Shown one piece after another: positions 54,473 through 64,000 of a stretch of 64,000 nucleotides of DNA; positions within the stretch are counted from its first letter, which is position 1; each line of letters opens with the position of its first letter. A program made the position numbers and the translations under genes. The notes under the pieces are model-generated. The model saw only the letters and a list, made by a program, of their open reading frames with translations, ran no database searches and was not told where the DNA came from. This DNA comes from Thermohalobaculum sp963700775 (GTDB lineage Bacteria; Pseudomonadota; Alphaproteobacteria; Rhodobacterales; Rhodobacteraceae): the NCBI GenBank assembly GCA_963700775.1, contig CAVOYU010000013.1, positions 1 through 64,000 of the forward strand. Reading direction: 5' to 3'.

Positions 54473-54931
54473 ATGACCGCCAACATCCTGCGCGACGGCC
54501 TCGACACCCGGCCCATTTTCATGGAGCCCCTGTTTCTCGTCGCCTTCCAGGCCCCCGCAGAAGACGTCGACCGGATCTTCGGCAAGATCACCGAGGTTGC
54601 TCCGCTCGCGCATGGCAAGACCGACCGCAATGGGTTCCGCGCCCCCGGCGGTTTCGAGTACTACCGGCCTCGCGAGGGAACGCCGACCGGAGCCTAGGAC
54701 GAGGTCCGCAAACGCCCTGGCGTCGACGAGTTGCGCGTTTTCCTGCCGCGCGACACCGCCCTGCTCGACCGGGTGATCGAGGCGATCTACGCGGCGCACA
54801 GCTACTACGAGCCGGTGGTCACTGTGCAGGAGGCGCTGCGCAGCCGCTGCAAGGGCCTCGACGACGGCGCCAATCCGAACCGCTGGTGGAACAGGGCAGG
54901 CGACTGGAAGTCGGCGCGCGCCGATGAGTAG
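54473..54931 (+). CDS. YqfO/NIF3 C-terminal-like protein with an in-frame TAG
   Basis: The frame runs from ATG 54473 to 54931 but has a TAG at 54695-54697. Before it: MTANILRDGLDTRPIFMEPL, APAEDVDRIFGKITEVAPLA, YYRPREGTPTGA. After it, in the same frame: DEVRKRPGVDELRVFLPRDT, EAIYAAHSYYEPVVTVQEAL. The whole looks like the ferredoxin-like YqfO/CutA-related domain (HSYYEP resembles HPYEEP). GGAGA precedes the ATG. The TAG replaces what would be Glu or Gln; a base error or nonsense mutation is likelier than read-through. It is divergent from the WYL gene and overlaps the transporter start. Confidence 0.65.
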
Positions 54932-55799
54932 TCGCGCGGGCCGCGATGGCAGCCACCTGACCGGTGTCGCGCTGGTCTTCGCCTCGGCGGCGGTCGTCAG
55001 TCTCGCCGGTGTATTGACCAAGGCGATCGCGTCCGATGGTTGGACCATCGCCTGCTGGCGCGGCTTCGTGGGCGGCGCCCTGATCGTCGCCTATTCCGCC
55101 TGGGCCGGGCGGGCGCGTCCGGCATCTGAGCGGATCAGGCTCGGCTGGAGAGGCTGGCTGCTCGCCACCGTCGGCGCCCTGTCGAGCCTCGCCTTCATTT
55201 ATGCGTTCAAGCTGACCTACGTGGCCAATGTGGCGGTGATCTACGCAACCGCGCCGTTCATGGCGGCGGGGCTCGGCTGGCTCGCGATCCGGGAGCCGGT
55301 GCGCAGGAGGACGCTGGCCGCCGCGGTGGTGGCGCTGATAGGAGTTGTGGTGATATTCGGCGACGGCCTCGGCACCGGAAGCCTCACGGGCGACATCGTA
55401 GCCCTGGCGATGGCCTTCGGCTGCGCGGTCTACATGGTGCTGATCCGCACCTTCAGAGGCACCGACGCGGTGCTTGCCAACGGCGTATCGGCACTGCAGC
55501 TCTTCGCCGTCGGGGTTTTCGTCATCGACCCGCTCGCGGTGCCGGTTCGGGACATCCCGCTGCTGGCGACCTTCGGCCTGACCTTCGCGATCGCGAGCGT
55601 CCTGTGGGTCGAGGGCACCCGGCGGATCCCGGCCAGCGAGGCGGGTCTGATCGGGACCGCCGAGACCCCATTCGCGATCCTGCTCGCCTGGCTGATGCTC
55701 GCCGAACTGCCGCCGACCGCCAGCTTCGCCGGCGGCGCGATCGTGCTGGCGGCGGTCATCGGCCACGCCCTCGGAGATGCGGCAGCGGCGAGGAAGTGA
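54924..55799 (+). CDS. DMT-superfamily (EamA) transporter
   Basis: A 291-residue membrane protein with two EamA repeats of about five helices each (VALVFASAAVVSLAGVLTKA, VANVAVIYATAPFMAAGLGW, EAGLIGTAETPFAILLAWLM). The cargo is unknown. ATG 54924 overlaps the preceding gene's stop region by eight bases, so the two are likely coupled and share the WYL-controlled promoter. Confidence 0.85.
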   Translation: MSSRAGRDGSHLTGVALVFASAAVVSLAGVLTKAIASDGWTIACWRGFVGGALIVAYSAWAGRARPASERIRLGWRGWLLATVGALSSLAFIYAFKLTYVANVAVIYATAPFMAAGLGWLAIREPVRRRTLAAAVVALIGVVVIFGDGLGTGSLTGDIVALAMAFGCAVYMVLIRTFRGTDAVLANGVSALQLFAVGVFVIDPLAVPVRDIPLLATFGLTFAIASVLWVEGTRRIPASEAGLIGTAETPFAILLAWLMLAELPPTASFAGGAIVLAAVIGHALGDAAAARK

Positions 55800-55809
55800 G
55801 GCCCGGGAT

Positions 55810-56202
55810 TCAAGCGCCCACGCGCGTCGGGGTCTGCACCTCGATCTGGTAGCCCTCCGGATCGGTAAAGGTGAAGGCGCGGATACCCAGCGCAGCGTTC
55901 TGCCGCACCGGAGAGAGCGCCGCGACATCCTGCGCCGCGGCGTAGGCATGCCAGGCGTCCACGTCGGGCACCCTGAGACAGAGCTGCACCGGCTTCTCCG
56001 GCGCCGCGCGATGCATGCCGCGCGCCTCGTCCACCAGCCCGACATGGGCCGCGCCGGCGATCCGGTAGATCTTCGACCAGCCCTGGTCGATGGCGAGGCG
56101 CAGGCCCAGCACGTCCTCGTAGAACCGCATCGCCGCGGGCAGGTCACGGTAGTAGAAGAATGTAATGGACAAACCGATGCCGCCGCCCGGCGGCGCGGCC
56201 AT
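55810..56202 (-). CDS. VOC (glyoxalase/bleomycin-resistance) family protein
   Basis: A 130-residue protein of the vicinal oxygen chelate fold with two beta-alpha-beta-beta-beta modules (ITFFYYRDLPAAMRFYEDVL, GLRLAIDQGWSKIYRIAGAA, CLRVPDVDAWHAYAAAQDVA, FTFTDPEGYQIEVQTPTRVG). Glu in the last motif (YQIEVQ) is a usual metal ligand. Substrate not evident. ATG 56202 is the likely start; the upstream cupin gene is on the same strand 23 bases away. Confidence 0.8.
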   Translation of the reverse strand: MAAPPGGGIGLSITFFYYRDLPAAMRFYEDVLGLRLAIDQGWSKIYRIAGAAHVGLVDEARGMHRAAPEKPVQLCLRVPDVDAWHAYAAAQDVAALSPVRQNAALGIRAFTFTDPEGYQIEVQTPTRVGA

Positions 56203-56225
56203 CACTTCGCGATCGGCCGGCCCGC

Positions 56226-56603
56226 TCACGCCGCCTTCGGCTCGTGGATCATCCAGAACTTCTTCAGCGTCTCGGTGATGTGCCAGATCCCGGAGAAGTC
56301 GCGGTCCATGACGAAGCTGTCGCCGGGTCCGAATGTCTCGGAGCGGCCCTCGCGGTCGGTGATGGTGACCGAGCCGCTGATTACCGTGCAGAGCTCGTCG
56401 ACTCCATAGCGTTTGATATCCTCGCGGCAGGGCGAGCACTCCCAGACCCCGGCGGTCACGTTGCCCTCGCGGCTGCGGAAGGCGGTGTGGATGGTCTCGC
56501 CGGGATCGGAGACGAGGAAGTTCTCCGGGTTCGTCAGGTGCGAGGGCTCCATGCCGCTGCGGGGATCGCCGCCGGGCAAGAGTCGGATGCAGGTCGCGGG
56601 CAT
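56226..56603 (-). CDS. Cupin-domain protein
   Basis: A 125-residue single cupin (TAGVWECSPCREDIKRYGVD, ELCTVISGSVTITDREGRSE, FGPGDSFVMDRDFSGIWHIT). The DUF861 (ureidoglycolate-hydrolase-like/EutQ-like) group looks similar. ATG 56603 follows GGAGGA at eight bases. It is probably co-transcribed with the VOC gene. A small-molecule binding or isomerase role is open. Confidence 0.8.
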   Translation of the reverse strand: MPATCIRLLPGGDPRSGMEPSHLTNPENFLVSDPGETIHTAFRSREGNVTAGVWECSPCREDIKRYGVDELCTVISGSVTITDREGRSETFGPGDSFVMDRDFSGIWHITETLKKFWMIHEPKAA

Positions 56604-56774
56604 GGGTGGTTTCCTCCGGGCCGCTGCCGCCATGAGGGCGACTGGTTTCGTGGGCCGAGAATGGGGGGAAGCGGGCCCGTCGGCAACCGCTTTCCGCCCC
56701 ACGGCAACCGGTCCAGAGAATCGTTGTTCCCCCGGAGGGCGCGAAATAAGAGTTGCCGGAACCAGGAGGGGAAT

Positions 56775-59268
56775 GTGGTCCGGGGAATCGTGCGACGGCA
56801 ACCCGCAAGGCAGGCCGCCGGCCGGGTGCCTGCGGCGTTTGCTGCAGCGGTCCTGCTGTTGGCGGCCCCCGCCGGCGCCGAGGTTCCAATGCCGCCGCCA
56901 CGACCCAGCCTGAACCTCTACGGCATGACTGGGCTGATCGACATGCCGACCGCCGAGATGCAGCCGGACGCCCAGTTCTCGGTCACCTCGTCCTATTTCG
57001 GCGGCTATCTTCGCAATACGATCGCGTTCCAGGCGCTGCCCTGGTTCGAGGTGGCGTTCCGCTATTCGGTGCTCGACGACATGCTGCAGGGGCCGGGCGA
57101 AACCACGCTCTACGACCGCAGTTTCGACCTGAAGCTTAAGCTGATCGAGGAAGCGCCGAACTGGCCCGCGGTATCGCTGGGGCTGCAGGACTTCCTCGGC
57201 ACCGGGGTCTATTCGGGCGAGTACTTCGCCGCCACGAAGAACCTGCTCGATGGCGACCTCAAGCTCACCGGCGGCATCGGCTGGGGCCGCTTCGCCGGCC
57301 GGAGCGGAATCGATAACCCGCTGTGCCAGAACGGAAACCGGTTCTGCGACCGGCCGACATCCTCGGGCACCGGAGGCTCGGTCGAGTTCGGGCAGTTCTT
57401 CTCCGGCCCGGACATCGGCGTTTTCGGCGGCGCCGAATGGCAGACCCCGGTCGACGACCTGGCGCTGAAGATCGAATACAGCGACGACCCCTATACCCGC
57501 GAGCGCGAGTTCGGTTCGTTCGACCCCAGGACCGGGATCAATCTCGGCGCCGAGTACCGGCCGCTCGACGGGGTCGAGGTCGGCGCCTACTACATGTACG
57601 GCACCGAGTTCGGCATCCGCCTGAGCCTGACCGCCAACCCGTTTCGGCCCGTGTCACCGATCGAATCCGAGCCCTCGCCGCTGCCGCTGGTGGCGCGGCC
57701 CGCGCAGGAGCCCCAAGGGAGCTCGATCCTCGAGGAGATCCGCGAGCTGCTCACCGGCACTGCGGTCACCACCCCCTTCGCCGCCAGCGGCATCACCGAC
57801 ATCGCCGTCGAGGACCGGGCGGACGGGGTGCGCTGGGTGGTCGCCACCCTGCCCGCCTCGGCCGGCTACGACTGCCCCGACCAGGAGGCGACGGCCATCG
57901 ACGCGGAGTACGGGGTGGTCGACGCGGTCAGCTTCCGCCATCCGGACGGCACCGCCGTCTGCACCGTGGTGCTGCGCCCGGCGGCGCAGGCGGCGATCCG
58001 GAACGAGGCGAGGGCCGCCGTGAGCTATCCCACCGACTGGTACCAGGACGAGGCCCAGCGCCGGGCCGCGGTCGAGAAGCTGGTGGCCGAACTCGACCCC
58101 GACCGGATCGGGCTCTTCGGCATCGACCTCGCTCCGGAGCGGGTCACGGTCTACATCGAGAACACCAAATTCCGCGCCATGCCCCGGGCGATCGGGCGCA
58201 CCGCGCGGGCGCTGGCGGCATCGATGCCGGCCTCGGTGGAGCTGTTCGAGATTGTGCCGGTGGAGGATGGCCTGCCGGTGGTGAGCGTGACGCTGCGGCG
58301 CTCGATGCTCGAGGACACGGTCAACCGGCCGGACGCCGCCCGCAGCTCCTGGCTGAGTGCCAGCGTCTCCGACGCGGCGCCGGTCGACTGGCGGAGCACC
58401 GAAGGGACCATCGAGCAGTTCCCGCGCACCTACTGGGCGGTCAACCCGACCGTCCCGGTGAACCTGTTCGACCCGGACCAGCCGCTGCGCCTCGACGTCT
58501 CGGTGGTGGCCGAGGCCGGGGTCGAACTGTTGCCGGGGCTGAGCCTGAACGGCGCCGTGCAGAAGAACCTGTTCGGCAATCTCGACCAAATCGAGCCGCT
58601 GAACGACTCCACCCTGCCCCATGTGCGATCGGACATCGCCCAATACCTGAAGGAAGGTGATCCCTCGATCAACCGGCTGACCGCGGACTACGTGACCAAG
58701 CTCGATGACAGCCTCTATGGCAGGCTCTCGGTCGGCCTGCTCGAGCGGATGTTCGGCGGTGTAAGCGGCGAGTTGCTGTGGCAGCCGGCGACCCAGAGCT
58801 GGGGCCTCGGGGGCGAGCTCAACTGGGTACAGCAGCGCGCATTCGACCAGCTGTTCGACTTCCGCGACTACAATGTGGTGACCGGGCACGCCAGCCTCTA
58901 TCTCGACACCGGCTGGCAGGGGATGAGCGCCCAGATCGATGCCGGACGCTATCTCGCCGGTGACTGGGGCGGAACCTTCACGCTGAAGCGACAGATTCAT
59001 TAACGGCTGGGAGGTCGGCGGCTTCGCCACCTTCACCGACGTTTCGTTCGACGAGTTCGGCGAGGGCAGCTTCGACAAGGGCCTGTTCCTGAAGATCCCG
59101 TTCAACTGGTTCCTGCCCTATGAGAGCCGGTCCGAGTTCAGCGCCCTGATCCGGCCGCTGAGCCGCGACGGCGGCCAGAGACTGGTGGTGGAGAACCGGC
59201 TCTATCCGATGGTCGAGGACCTGGGCCGGAACGAGCTGCGCGCGAACTGGGAGGAATTCTGGCAATGA
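56775..59268 (+). CDS. YjbH-family exopolysaccharide outer-membrane protein (one frameshift)
   Basis: An ~830-residue protein that starts at GTG 56775 (GGAGG five bases upstream), with a signal peptide (AFAAAVLLLAAPAGA|EV) and YjbH/GfcD-type sequence (PRPSLNLYGMTGLIDMPTAE, EMQPDAQFSVTSSYFGGYLR, PWFEVAFRYSVLDDM ... SLYLDTGWQGMSAQIDAGRY). YjbH proteins are large outer-membrane beta-proteins of capsule and exopolysaccharide operons. One extra C near 58992 breaks the frame just before FINGWEVGGFATFTDVSFDE, and the last 90 residues read after it. The stop overlaps the yjbF start (ATGA). Confidence 0.87.
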
Positions 59269-59960
59269 CCGGCAGGCGGGCCATGCCGGCACTGTCGCTG
59301 GCGGCGCTGGCGCTGTCCGCCCTGTTGGCGGGCTGTTCGAGCTCGGGCTCGAGCGATCTCGGCCGGATCGCGGAGCTGGCGAAACAGTCGATCCTGCCCT
59401 CCGAGCCGCTGCCACCGCCGGTCGAACTTACAAGGGCGGAGCTGAACCAGATCCCCTATGCGACCATCGCCCTGTCGCTGGATGGCGGGCCGCGGAGCTA
59501 CCTGGTGCCGCTGGCCGACAATGGCGGCTATCTGACCTATCTCGACGCCAACCGGCGCGGGCTGGTGATGCTGGGCGGCGCGGTGACCGGCACGCGGGCG
59601 CTCGGCCAGGACCTGCGCGGGGTGCGGCACGACCCTCGGGACCCGATCGCCTTCCCGAAGCCGCTGGCCGGTTGGCCGGCGGAGCTGTTCCGCGACTACC
59701 AGTACGCGGTGCGCGACGGCGCGTTCTACCGGGTGACGCTCGGCTGCAGCTTCCAGCGGGTGGCGGCCGAGACAGTGGAAATCGCCGAGATCGACTTCGA
59801 TCTGGTGCGGGTCGGCGAGACCTGCACCAACGCCGCCCGCCAGGTGACCAACACTTACTGGGTCGAGGAGGACACCGGCTTCATCTGGAAGTCGGTGCAG
59901 TGGCTGGGACCGGAACTGGGCCAGGCGACGGTGGAAATCATAAGGCCCTATGGCGGGTGA
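59265..59960 (+). CDS. YjbF/GfcB-family lipoprotein
   Basis: A 231-residue lipoprotein with a lipobox (LALSALLAGCSSSGS; Cys at residue 23) and YjbF/GfcB-type sequence (LTRAELNQIPYATIALSLDG, DNGGYLTYLDANRRGLVMLG, FYRVTLGCSFQRVAAETVEI, TNTYWVEEDTGFIWKSVQWL). It pairs with YjbH in exopolysaccharide loci. ATG overlaps the yjbH stop, so they are coupled. The other usual members (YjbE, YjbG) are not adjacent. Confidence 0.88.
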   Translation: MTGRRAMPALSLAALALSALLAGCSSSGSSDLGRIAELAKQSILPSEPLPPPVELTRAELNQIPYATIALSLDGGPRSYLVPLADNGGYLTYLDANRRGLVMLGGAVTGTRALGQDLRGVRHDPRDPIAFPKPLAGWPAELFRDYQYAVRDGAFYRVTLGCSFQRVAAETVEIAEIDFDLVRVGETCTNAARQVTNTYWVEEDTGFIWKSVQWLGPELGQATVEIIRPYGG

Positions 59961-60180
59961 CGCAGGCATCGGAACCGGTGTGGCCTCGATGTGACGGGCT
60001 GGAAAAACTCGGGCCGGGATGGTCCTGAGATTCAAGGATTATCTGGATCACGCGGCAGAACTGGCGGTATGGTTGCGCCCATGGATCGCGACCTGTTTGC
60101 GGCTGAGGGAGCCGCGGGGTGGCGGCGGTGGGGCAAGATCCGGCGTCAGCCGGTTAACAATAGATAATCGGGGCACGAGC

Positions 60181-61517
60181 ATGAACAGGACACTTGCGGG
60201 AGCGGCAGCGGTTGCCGCCCTATTCCTCGCAACCGCTGCAGCGCAGGCGCAGAGCCTGCTGACCGTTGACGGCGACACGACCGGTGCACCGACCGCAAGC
60301 TTCGGACCGTATAACGCGGTTCCATTCTCGGTTTCTCAGGATGGTAATGTGCGGGTCGAGACGATCGTCGGCTTCACCAACTTCGACACGGTCGTGCATC
60401 TCTACGCCTCGACATTCGACCCAACCAATGTCGGCCTGAACCAGATTGCGGTTAACGACGACGGCGGTGCCGGCCCCTGCGGAAGCTTCAGATGCTCGCT
60501 GATCAACCAGTCACTTGCGCCGGGTCAGTATGTGGCGGTCGTGCGCGGCTTTGGCGGCGCAGTTCGGCGTCTACCGGCTGGAAGTCGAAGGACCCGTGTT
60601 CATCGGGTTGGTCGGCGGCGCCGGTGACGCCGGGATCATGGGCGCAGAGAGCGCCAGCGCTATGCTGCAGGCGCAGACCCAGAGCCTGCGCCAGATCGTG
60701 CGCGCGAATTCGGGCGCGCGGCAGCAGGTGGCGGCCGGCGACAAGCCGGTGGTCTCGAGCATGAACGGCTTCTCCACCGCGGGCTTCAGCGTCTGGGCCG
60801 AGATCGCCGGTGGTCAGATCAATGCCGATTTTGGCGGCGATCTCGACATCACGAATTTCCTCGGCCAGGCCGGCGTCGAGATGGCACTGGAGGGACCGTT
60901 CGTATTCGGCGTCGGCCTCGGCGGCGGCACTACGTCGGCGGACGCGACCGGCCTCAGCCTGGACGGCGACGCCTACTTCGTCCAGCCCTATGTGGCCTAC
61001 ATTCAGGGACCTCTGACCGCGGTCGCCAGCTTCGTCTACACCCACACCGACTACGACGACTCGACCGACACCATCGACAGCGGCGACCGTTTCGGCGGCT
61101 CGCTGACGGCCGGATACGACGTGCCGGTGATGGCGGACACGGTGGCGACGCCGTTCGGCTACCTGGCGGGCGGCTGGGAGAGAATTCGACACCTCGGCCG
61201 GCAATGAAAACTCCGAGTACCTGATCGGCCGGGCGGGCGTCGAGCTGTCGCACCAGTTGGTCCTGGTGAGCACCGGCACGCTGACGGCCTTCGGCTCGGC
61301 GGCGGCGGAGTACGTGTCGCTGAACGAGCCCGAACTTGGGCCCGCACTGCTGCTGAACGACTATGACGACGACCGTTTCGGCGGCCGGGTCGAAGTCGGC
61401 TTCGACTTCACCATTGCCGGCACCAACACCCAGCTCTTCGCCTCGGGCTATGGCGGCGGCCTGGGAACCGACGCGCCGGGCTTCGGCGGCCGGCTCGGGT
61501 TGAAGATGCCGTTCTGA
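60181..61517 (+). CDS. Outer-membrane beta-barrel protein with PPC-like N-terminal domain (two frameshifts)
   Basis: About 445 residues. A signal peptide (MNRTLAGAAAVAALFLATAA|QAQ) is followed by a beta domain resembling bacterial pre-peptidase domains (FSVSQDGNVRVETIVGFTNF, QYVAVVRGFGG). A helical linker (SAMLQAQTQSLRQIVRANSG) leads to a beta-barrel (FVFGVGLGGGTTSADATGLS ... RLGLKMPF) that ends in Phe, as outer-membrane barrels do. One extra G near 60560 and one extra A near 61184 break the frame. It may be an autotransporter-like adhesin or porin; no passenger enzyme is seen. Confidence 0.72.
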
Positions 61518-61658
61518 GCCCGACCGGATCCCAGGCGATCCGGACCAGAGATTGCGGGCGGCCCGCCGGACGCGTTCCGGCGGGCCGCGTTTGTCGGGAT
61601 TGCCTGCACCAGCCCGTCCAGCGCATGATCCCAGATCGCGCGCCGCCCCGGAGACCCC

Positions 61659-62198
61659 ATGCAGCCGCTCCACGTCGTCGAGACCGAAAGGCTGGTCCTT
61701 GCGCCCCACGACGTCGCCGACTTCGAGGATATGTGCACGCTCTGGTGCGACCCGGAGGTCACCCGCCACATAGGTGGCCGCCCGTTCAGGCGAGAGGAGG
61801 TCTGGGCCCGGCTGCTGCGTTATGCCGGGAACTGGGCGCTATTCGGCTTTGGCTTCTGGGCGATCCGTGACCGGCAGTCGGGCGCCTTCCTTGGCGAGGC
61901 CGGCTTCCACCGGCTGCGCCGCGAACTGAACCCGCCATTGGCCGACCTGCCGGAGCTTGGCTTTGCCCTGCTCCCTCATGCCCAAGGCCGGGGGATCGCC
62001 ACCGAGGCAGGGCGCGCGGCGGCCGGTTGGGGCGACGCAGCATGGCCTGACGGCGAGACCGTGTGCATGATCGCCGCCGGCAACGCGCGTTCGATAAGGG
62101 TGGCGTTCCGGCTCGGCTACCGCGAGACCGCCCGCGGCACCTACCAGGGCGACCCGATTGCTCTGCTGTCGCGTCCGTCGGGCGCGTCGGGCGGGTGA
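61659..62198 (+). CDS. GNAT-family N-acetyltransferase (RimJ/RimL type)
   Basis: A 179-residue acetyltransferase (VVETERLVLAPHDVADFEDM, FWAIRDRQSGAFLGEAGFHR, ELGFALLPHAQGRGIATEAG). The acetyl-CoA loop is QGRGIA in HAQGRGIATEA. It acetylates an N-terminal amine or small molecule from acetyl-CoA; no more can be read. It precedes the branched-chain operon by about 100 bases. Confidence 0.85.
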   Translation: MQPLHVVETERLVLAPHDVADFEDMCTLWCDPEVTRHIGGRPFRREEVWARLLRYAGNWALFGFGFWAIRDRQSGAFLGEAGFHRLRRELNPPLADLPELGFALLPHAQGRGIATEAGRAAAGWGDAAWPDGETVCMIAAGNARSIRVAFRLGYRETARGTYQGDPIALLSRPSGASGG

Positions 62199-62302
62199 GC
62201 ACCGGGGCTTGTTCCCCTGCCCCGGTGGTGATTTAACAACTCAGTACGAGCGGCGTAGAAGCCGCCGCAGCGGGTTCGCAATGAACCGGGTTCGGGGAGA
62301 CC

Positions 62303-63080
62303 ATGGACGCCACGCCCATCCTGCGCGTCGACAAGCTGGTGAAACGTTATGGCGGCCTGACCGCCGTCGACGAGGCCAGCTTTGAGGTGCGGCGCGGCAC
62401 CGTAACCGGGCTGATCGGACCGAACGGCGCCGGCAAGACCACCACCTTCGACATCATCGCCGGCGCCCAGCCGCCGAGCGGCGGCCGGATCACCTATCGA
62501 GGGCCGCGACATCACCGGCATGGCCACCCACGAGCTGTTCCATCTCGGCATCGTGCGGAGCTTCCAGATCCCGCGCGAGTACGCCGGGCTGACCGTGCTT
62601 GAGAACCTGATGGTCGCGCCCCCGGACCAGCCGGGCGAGTCGGTCTGCGGCGACCTGGTTGCGCCGGGCCGCTGCCGCGACCGCGAGCGCGACGTCATGA
62701 ACCGGGCGGACGAGACGCTGGACTTCCTCGGCCTCACGCACCTCCGCGAGGAGCTGGCCGGCAACCTCTCCGGCGGCCAGAAGAAGCTGCTCGAGCTCGG
62801 CCGGGCGATGATGACGGATTCGAAGCTCGTGCTGCTCGACGAGCCGGGCGCGGGCGTGAACCCGACGCTGATGAACAAGATCATGGAGATGATCCGCCGC
62901 CTGAACCGGGAACGCGGCTACACCTTCTGCATCGTCGAGCACGACATGGACCTGATCGCCAAGCTCTGCGACCCGGTGATCGTGCTGGTCGAGGGAAGGG
63001 TGCTGACCGAGGGCCCTTTGGCCGAGGTTGCCAACGACCCCCGCGTGATCGACGCCTATTTCGGGGGGGCCGCCGCGTGA
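62303..63080 (+). CDS. livG: Branched-chain amino acid ABC transporter ATPase LivG (one frameshift)
   Basis: About 258 residues once the extra G in the run at 62501-62503 is removed. Walker A is GLIGPNGAGKTTTFDII; signature LSGGQKKLLELGRAMM; Walker B LVLLDEPGAGVNP; H-loop VEHDM. The insert GIVRSFQIPREYAGLTVLEN is typical of LivG and its urea-transporter relatives. GGGGAGA lies before ATG 62303. The stop overlaps livF (GTGA). No binding-protein gene precedes it, so the operon's cargo (amino acid, urea or amide) is open. Confidence 0.88.
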
Positions 63081-63794
63081 GCCGGGTGCTCGAGCTCGAC
63101 CGAATCTCGGCCGGCTATGGCGAGACCGAGATCCTGCACGGGGTCGACCTGCATGTCGACAAGGGCGAGATCGTGGTCATCGTCGGCCCGAACGGCGCCG
63201 GAAAGTCGACCGCTATGAAGGCGGTGTTCGGCCTCCTGAACATCACCCGTGGCCAGATTCGCCTCGCCGGCGAGGAGATCACGAATACGCCGCCGCAGAA
63301 GGTCGTGACCAAGGGCGTCTCCTACGTGCCGCAGAGCGCCAACGTGTTCGTCTCGCTCAGCGTCGAGGAGAACCTCGAGATGGGCGCCTATGTCTCGAAC
63401 GAGGATCCGGCGCCGCGGATCGGGGAAATCTACGAGCTGTTCCCGCCGCTCCGCGAGAAGCGGCGTCAGCCGGCAGGCTCGCTCTCCGGTGGGCAGCGCC
63501 AGATGGTGGCGATGGGCAAGGCGCTTATGCTGCACCCAAAGATCCTGCTGCTCGACGAGCCGACCGCTGGCCTCGAGCCCCAAGTACCGCGGTGAGATCT
63601 TCCAGATCGTCAAGGACATCAACGCCGCCGGCGCGACCATCCTGATGGTCGAGCAGAATGCCAAGCAGGCGCTGGCGATCGCGCACCGGGGCTACGTGCT
63701 GGTGGACGGCGCCAACCGCCACACCGGCACCGGCGCCGGGCTGATCGCCGACGAGGAGGTGGCGCGCATGTTCCTCGGCGGAGGGCGTGCATGA
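63077..63794 (+). CDS. livF: Branched-chain amino acid ABC transporter ATPase LivF (one frameshift)
   Basis: About 238 residues with the extra C in the run at 63578-63581 removed. Walker A VGPNGAGKSTAMKAV; signature SLSGGQRQMVAMGKALM; Walker B ILLLDEPTAGL; after the shift the chain continues KYRGEIFQIVKDINAAGATI and VEQNAKQALAIAHRGYVL. GTG 63077 overlaps the livG stop. The pair with LivG would power the permease that begins at 63791. Confidence 0.88.
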
Positions 63795-64000
63795 TGATGG
63801 AGTTCCTGAACTTCTACCTGATCCCGGGCGTGGTGCTCGGCTGCATCTACGCGCTCGGCGCCATCGGCATTTCGCTGACCTTCGGCATCCTGCGCTTCTC
63901 GAACTTCGCCCATGGCGACACCATGACACTCGGGGTCTACATCACGCTCAGCCTGATCCACCTGACCGGCCTGCACCCGCTTGCGGTCGCGCCGGTCGCG
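63791..64000 (+). CDS. livH: Branched-chain amino acid ABC permease LivH, N-terminal part (cut by window edge)
   Basis: The first 70 residues of a LivH-type permease (MEFLNFYLIPGVVLGCIYAL, GAIGISLTFGILRFSNFAHG, DTMTLGVYITLSLIHLTGLH). The motif RFSNFAHGD is the family's cytoplasmic signature. ATG 63791 overlaps the livF stop; there are two further in-frame ATG codons directly after it. The gene runs past the end of the window. Confidence 0.9.
   Translation, partial: MMMEFLNFYLIPGVVLGCIYALGAIGISLTFGILRFSNFAHGDTMTLGVYITLSLIHLTGLHPLAVAPVA

Overview
The window is GC-rich chromosomal DNA of an alphaproteobacterium. The closest general fit is a Rhodobacterales-like lineage. The reasons are the hflK-hflC pair, the DUF2125 protein, cobalamin-dependent NrdJ, the RutR/PreAT style of pyrimidine catabolism, the phage tail protein family and the dense use of ATGA/GTGA start-stop overlaps. 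No rRNA or tRNA genes were seen. The assignment to a lineage is inference from gene content.

Layout. 0-1.4 kb: end of hflK and a damaged hflC. 1.4-13.2 kb is accessory: a minus-strand phage tail module whose large tail protein carries a von Willebrand A domain, an AraC regulator facing an alkylsulfatase-type metallo-beta-lactamase with a perfect FNR box between them, an IS256-family element beside an IS3 remnant, and a RES/Xre toxin-antitoxin pair. 13.3-21.5 kb: a minus-strand pyrimidine operon (M20 amidohydrolase, dihydropyrimidinase, SDR, ABC ATPase, two permeases, NMT1-type binding protein) facing a RutR-like TetR gene, with a RutR-like operator between them; a GIY-YIG gene framed by a perfect 36-bp inverted repeat sits inside this operon. 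21.5-28 kb: a collagen-like/RTX protein, a DMT transporter, a DUF1989 protein, a MOSC protein, a small ion channel and a lipoprotein. 28.3-40.4 kb: preA, a methyltransferase and preT, divergent from a nucleoside locus (TrpF-like protein, ribokinase, nucleoside hydrolase, 2-oxoglutarate oxygenase, BMP-type binding protein, ABC ATPase and two permeases). 40.5-56.6 kb: LysR regulator, GAF-adenylate cyclase, class IV aminotransferase, hydroxyacid reductase, DUF2125, ChaC, a LysM/binding-protein fusion, NfeD and SPFH proteins, SIMPL protein, nrdJ, a WYL regulator and its divergent partner, DMT transporter, VOC and cupin proteins. 56.8-64 kb: yjbH-yjbF, an outer-membrane beta-barrel protein, an acetyltransferase and the start of a branched-chain amino-acid ABC operon that runs off the end.

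How it fits together. Two loci appear to cooperate. Nucleosides would enter through the BMP-type ABC importer and be split by nucleoside hydrolase; ribose would go to ribokinase. The pyrimidine base would be reduced by PreT/PreA, opened by the dihydropyrimidinase and decarbamoylated by the M20 enzyme. The NMT1-type importer may bring in free pyrimidines, and RutR is the likely sensor. The TrpF-like protein and the oxygenase in the nucleoside locus have no assigned step.

Caution on quality. At least a dozen otherwise well-conserved genes are broken by single-base shifts. Almost all are repaired by removing one base, and several lie at short homopolymers. This looks more like uncorrected insertion errors than gene decay, so most such genes are reported as full-length with the shift noted.
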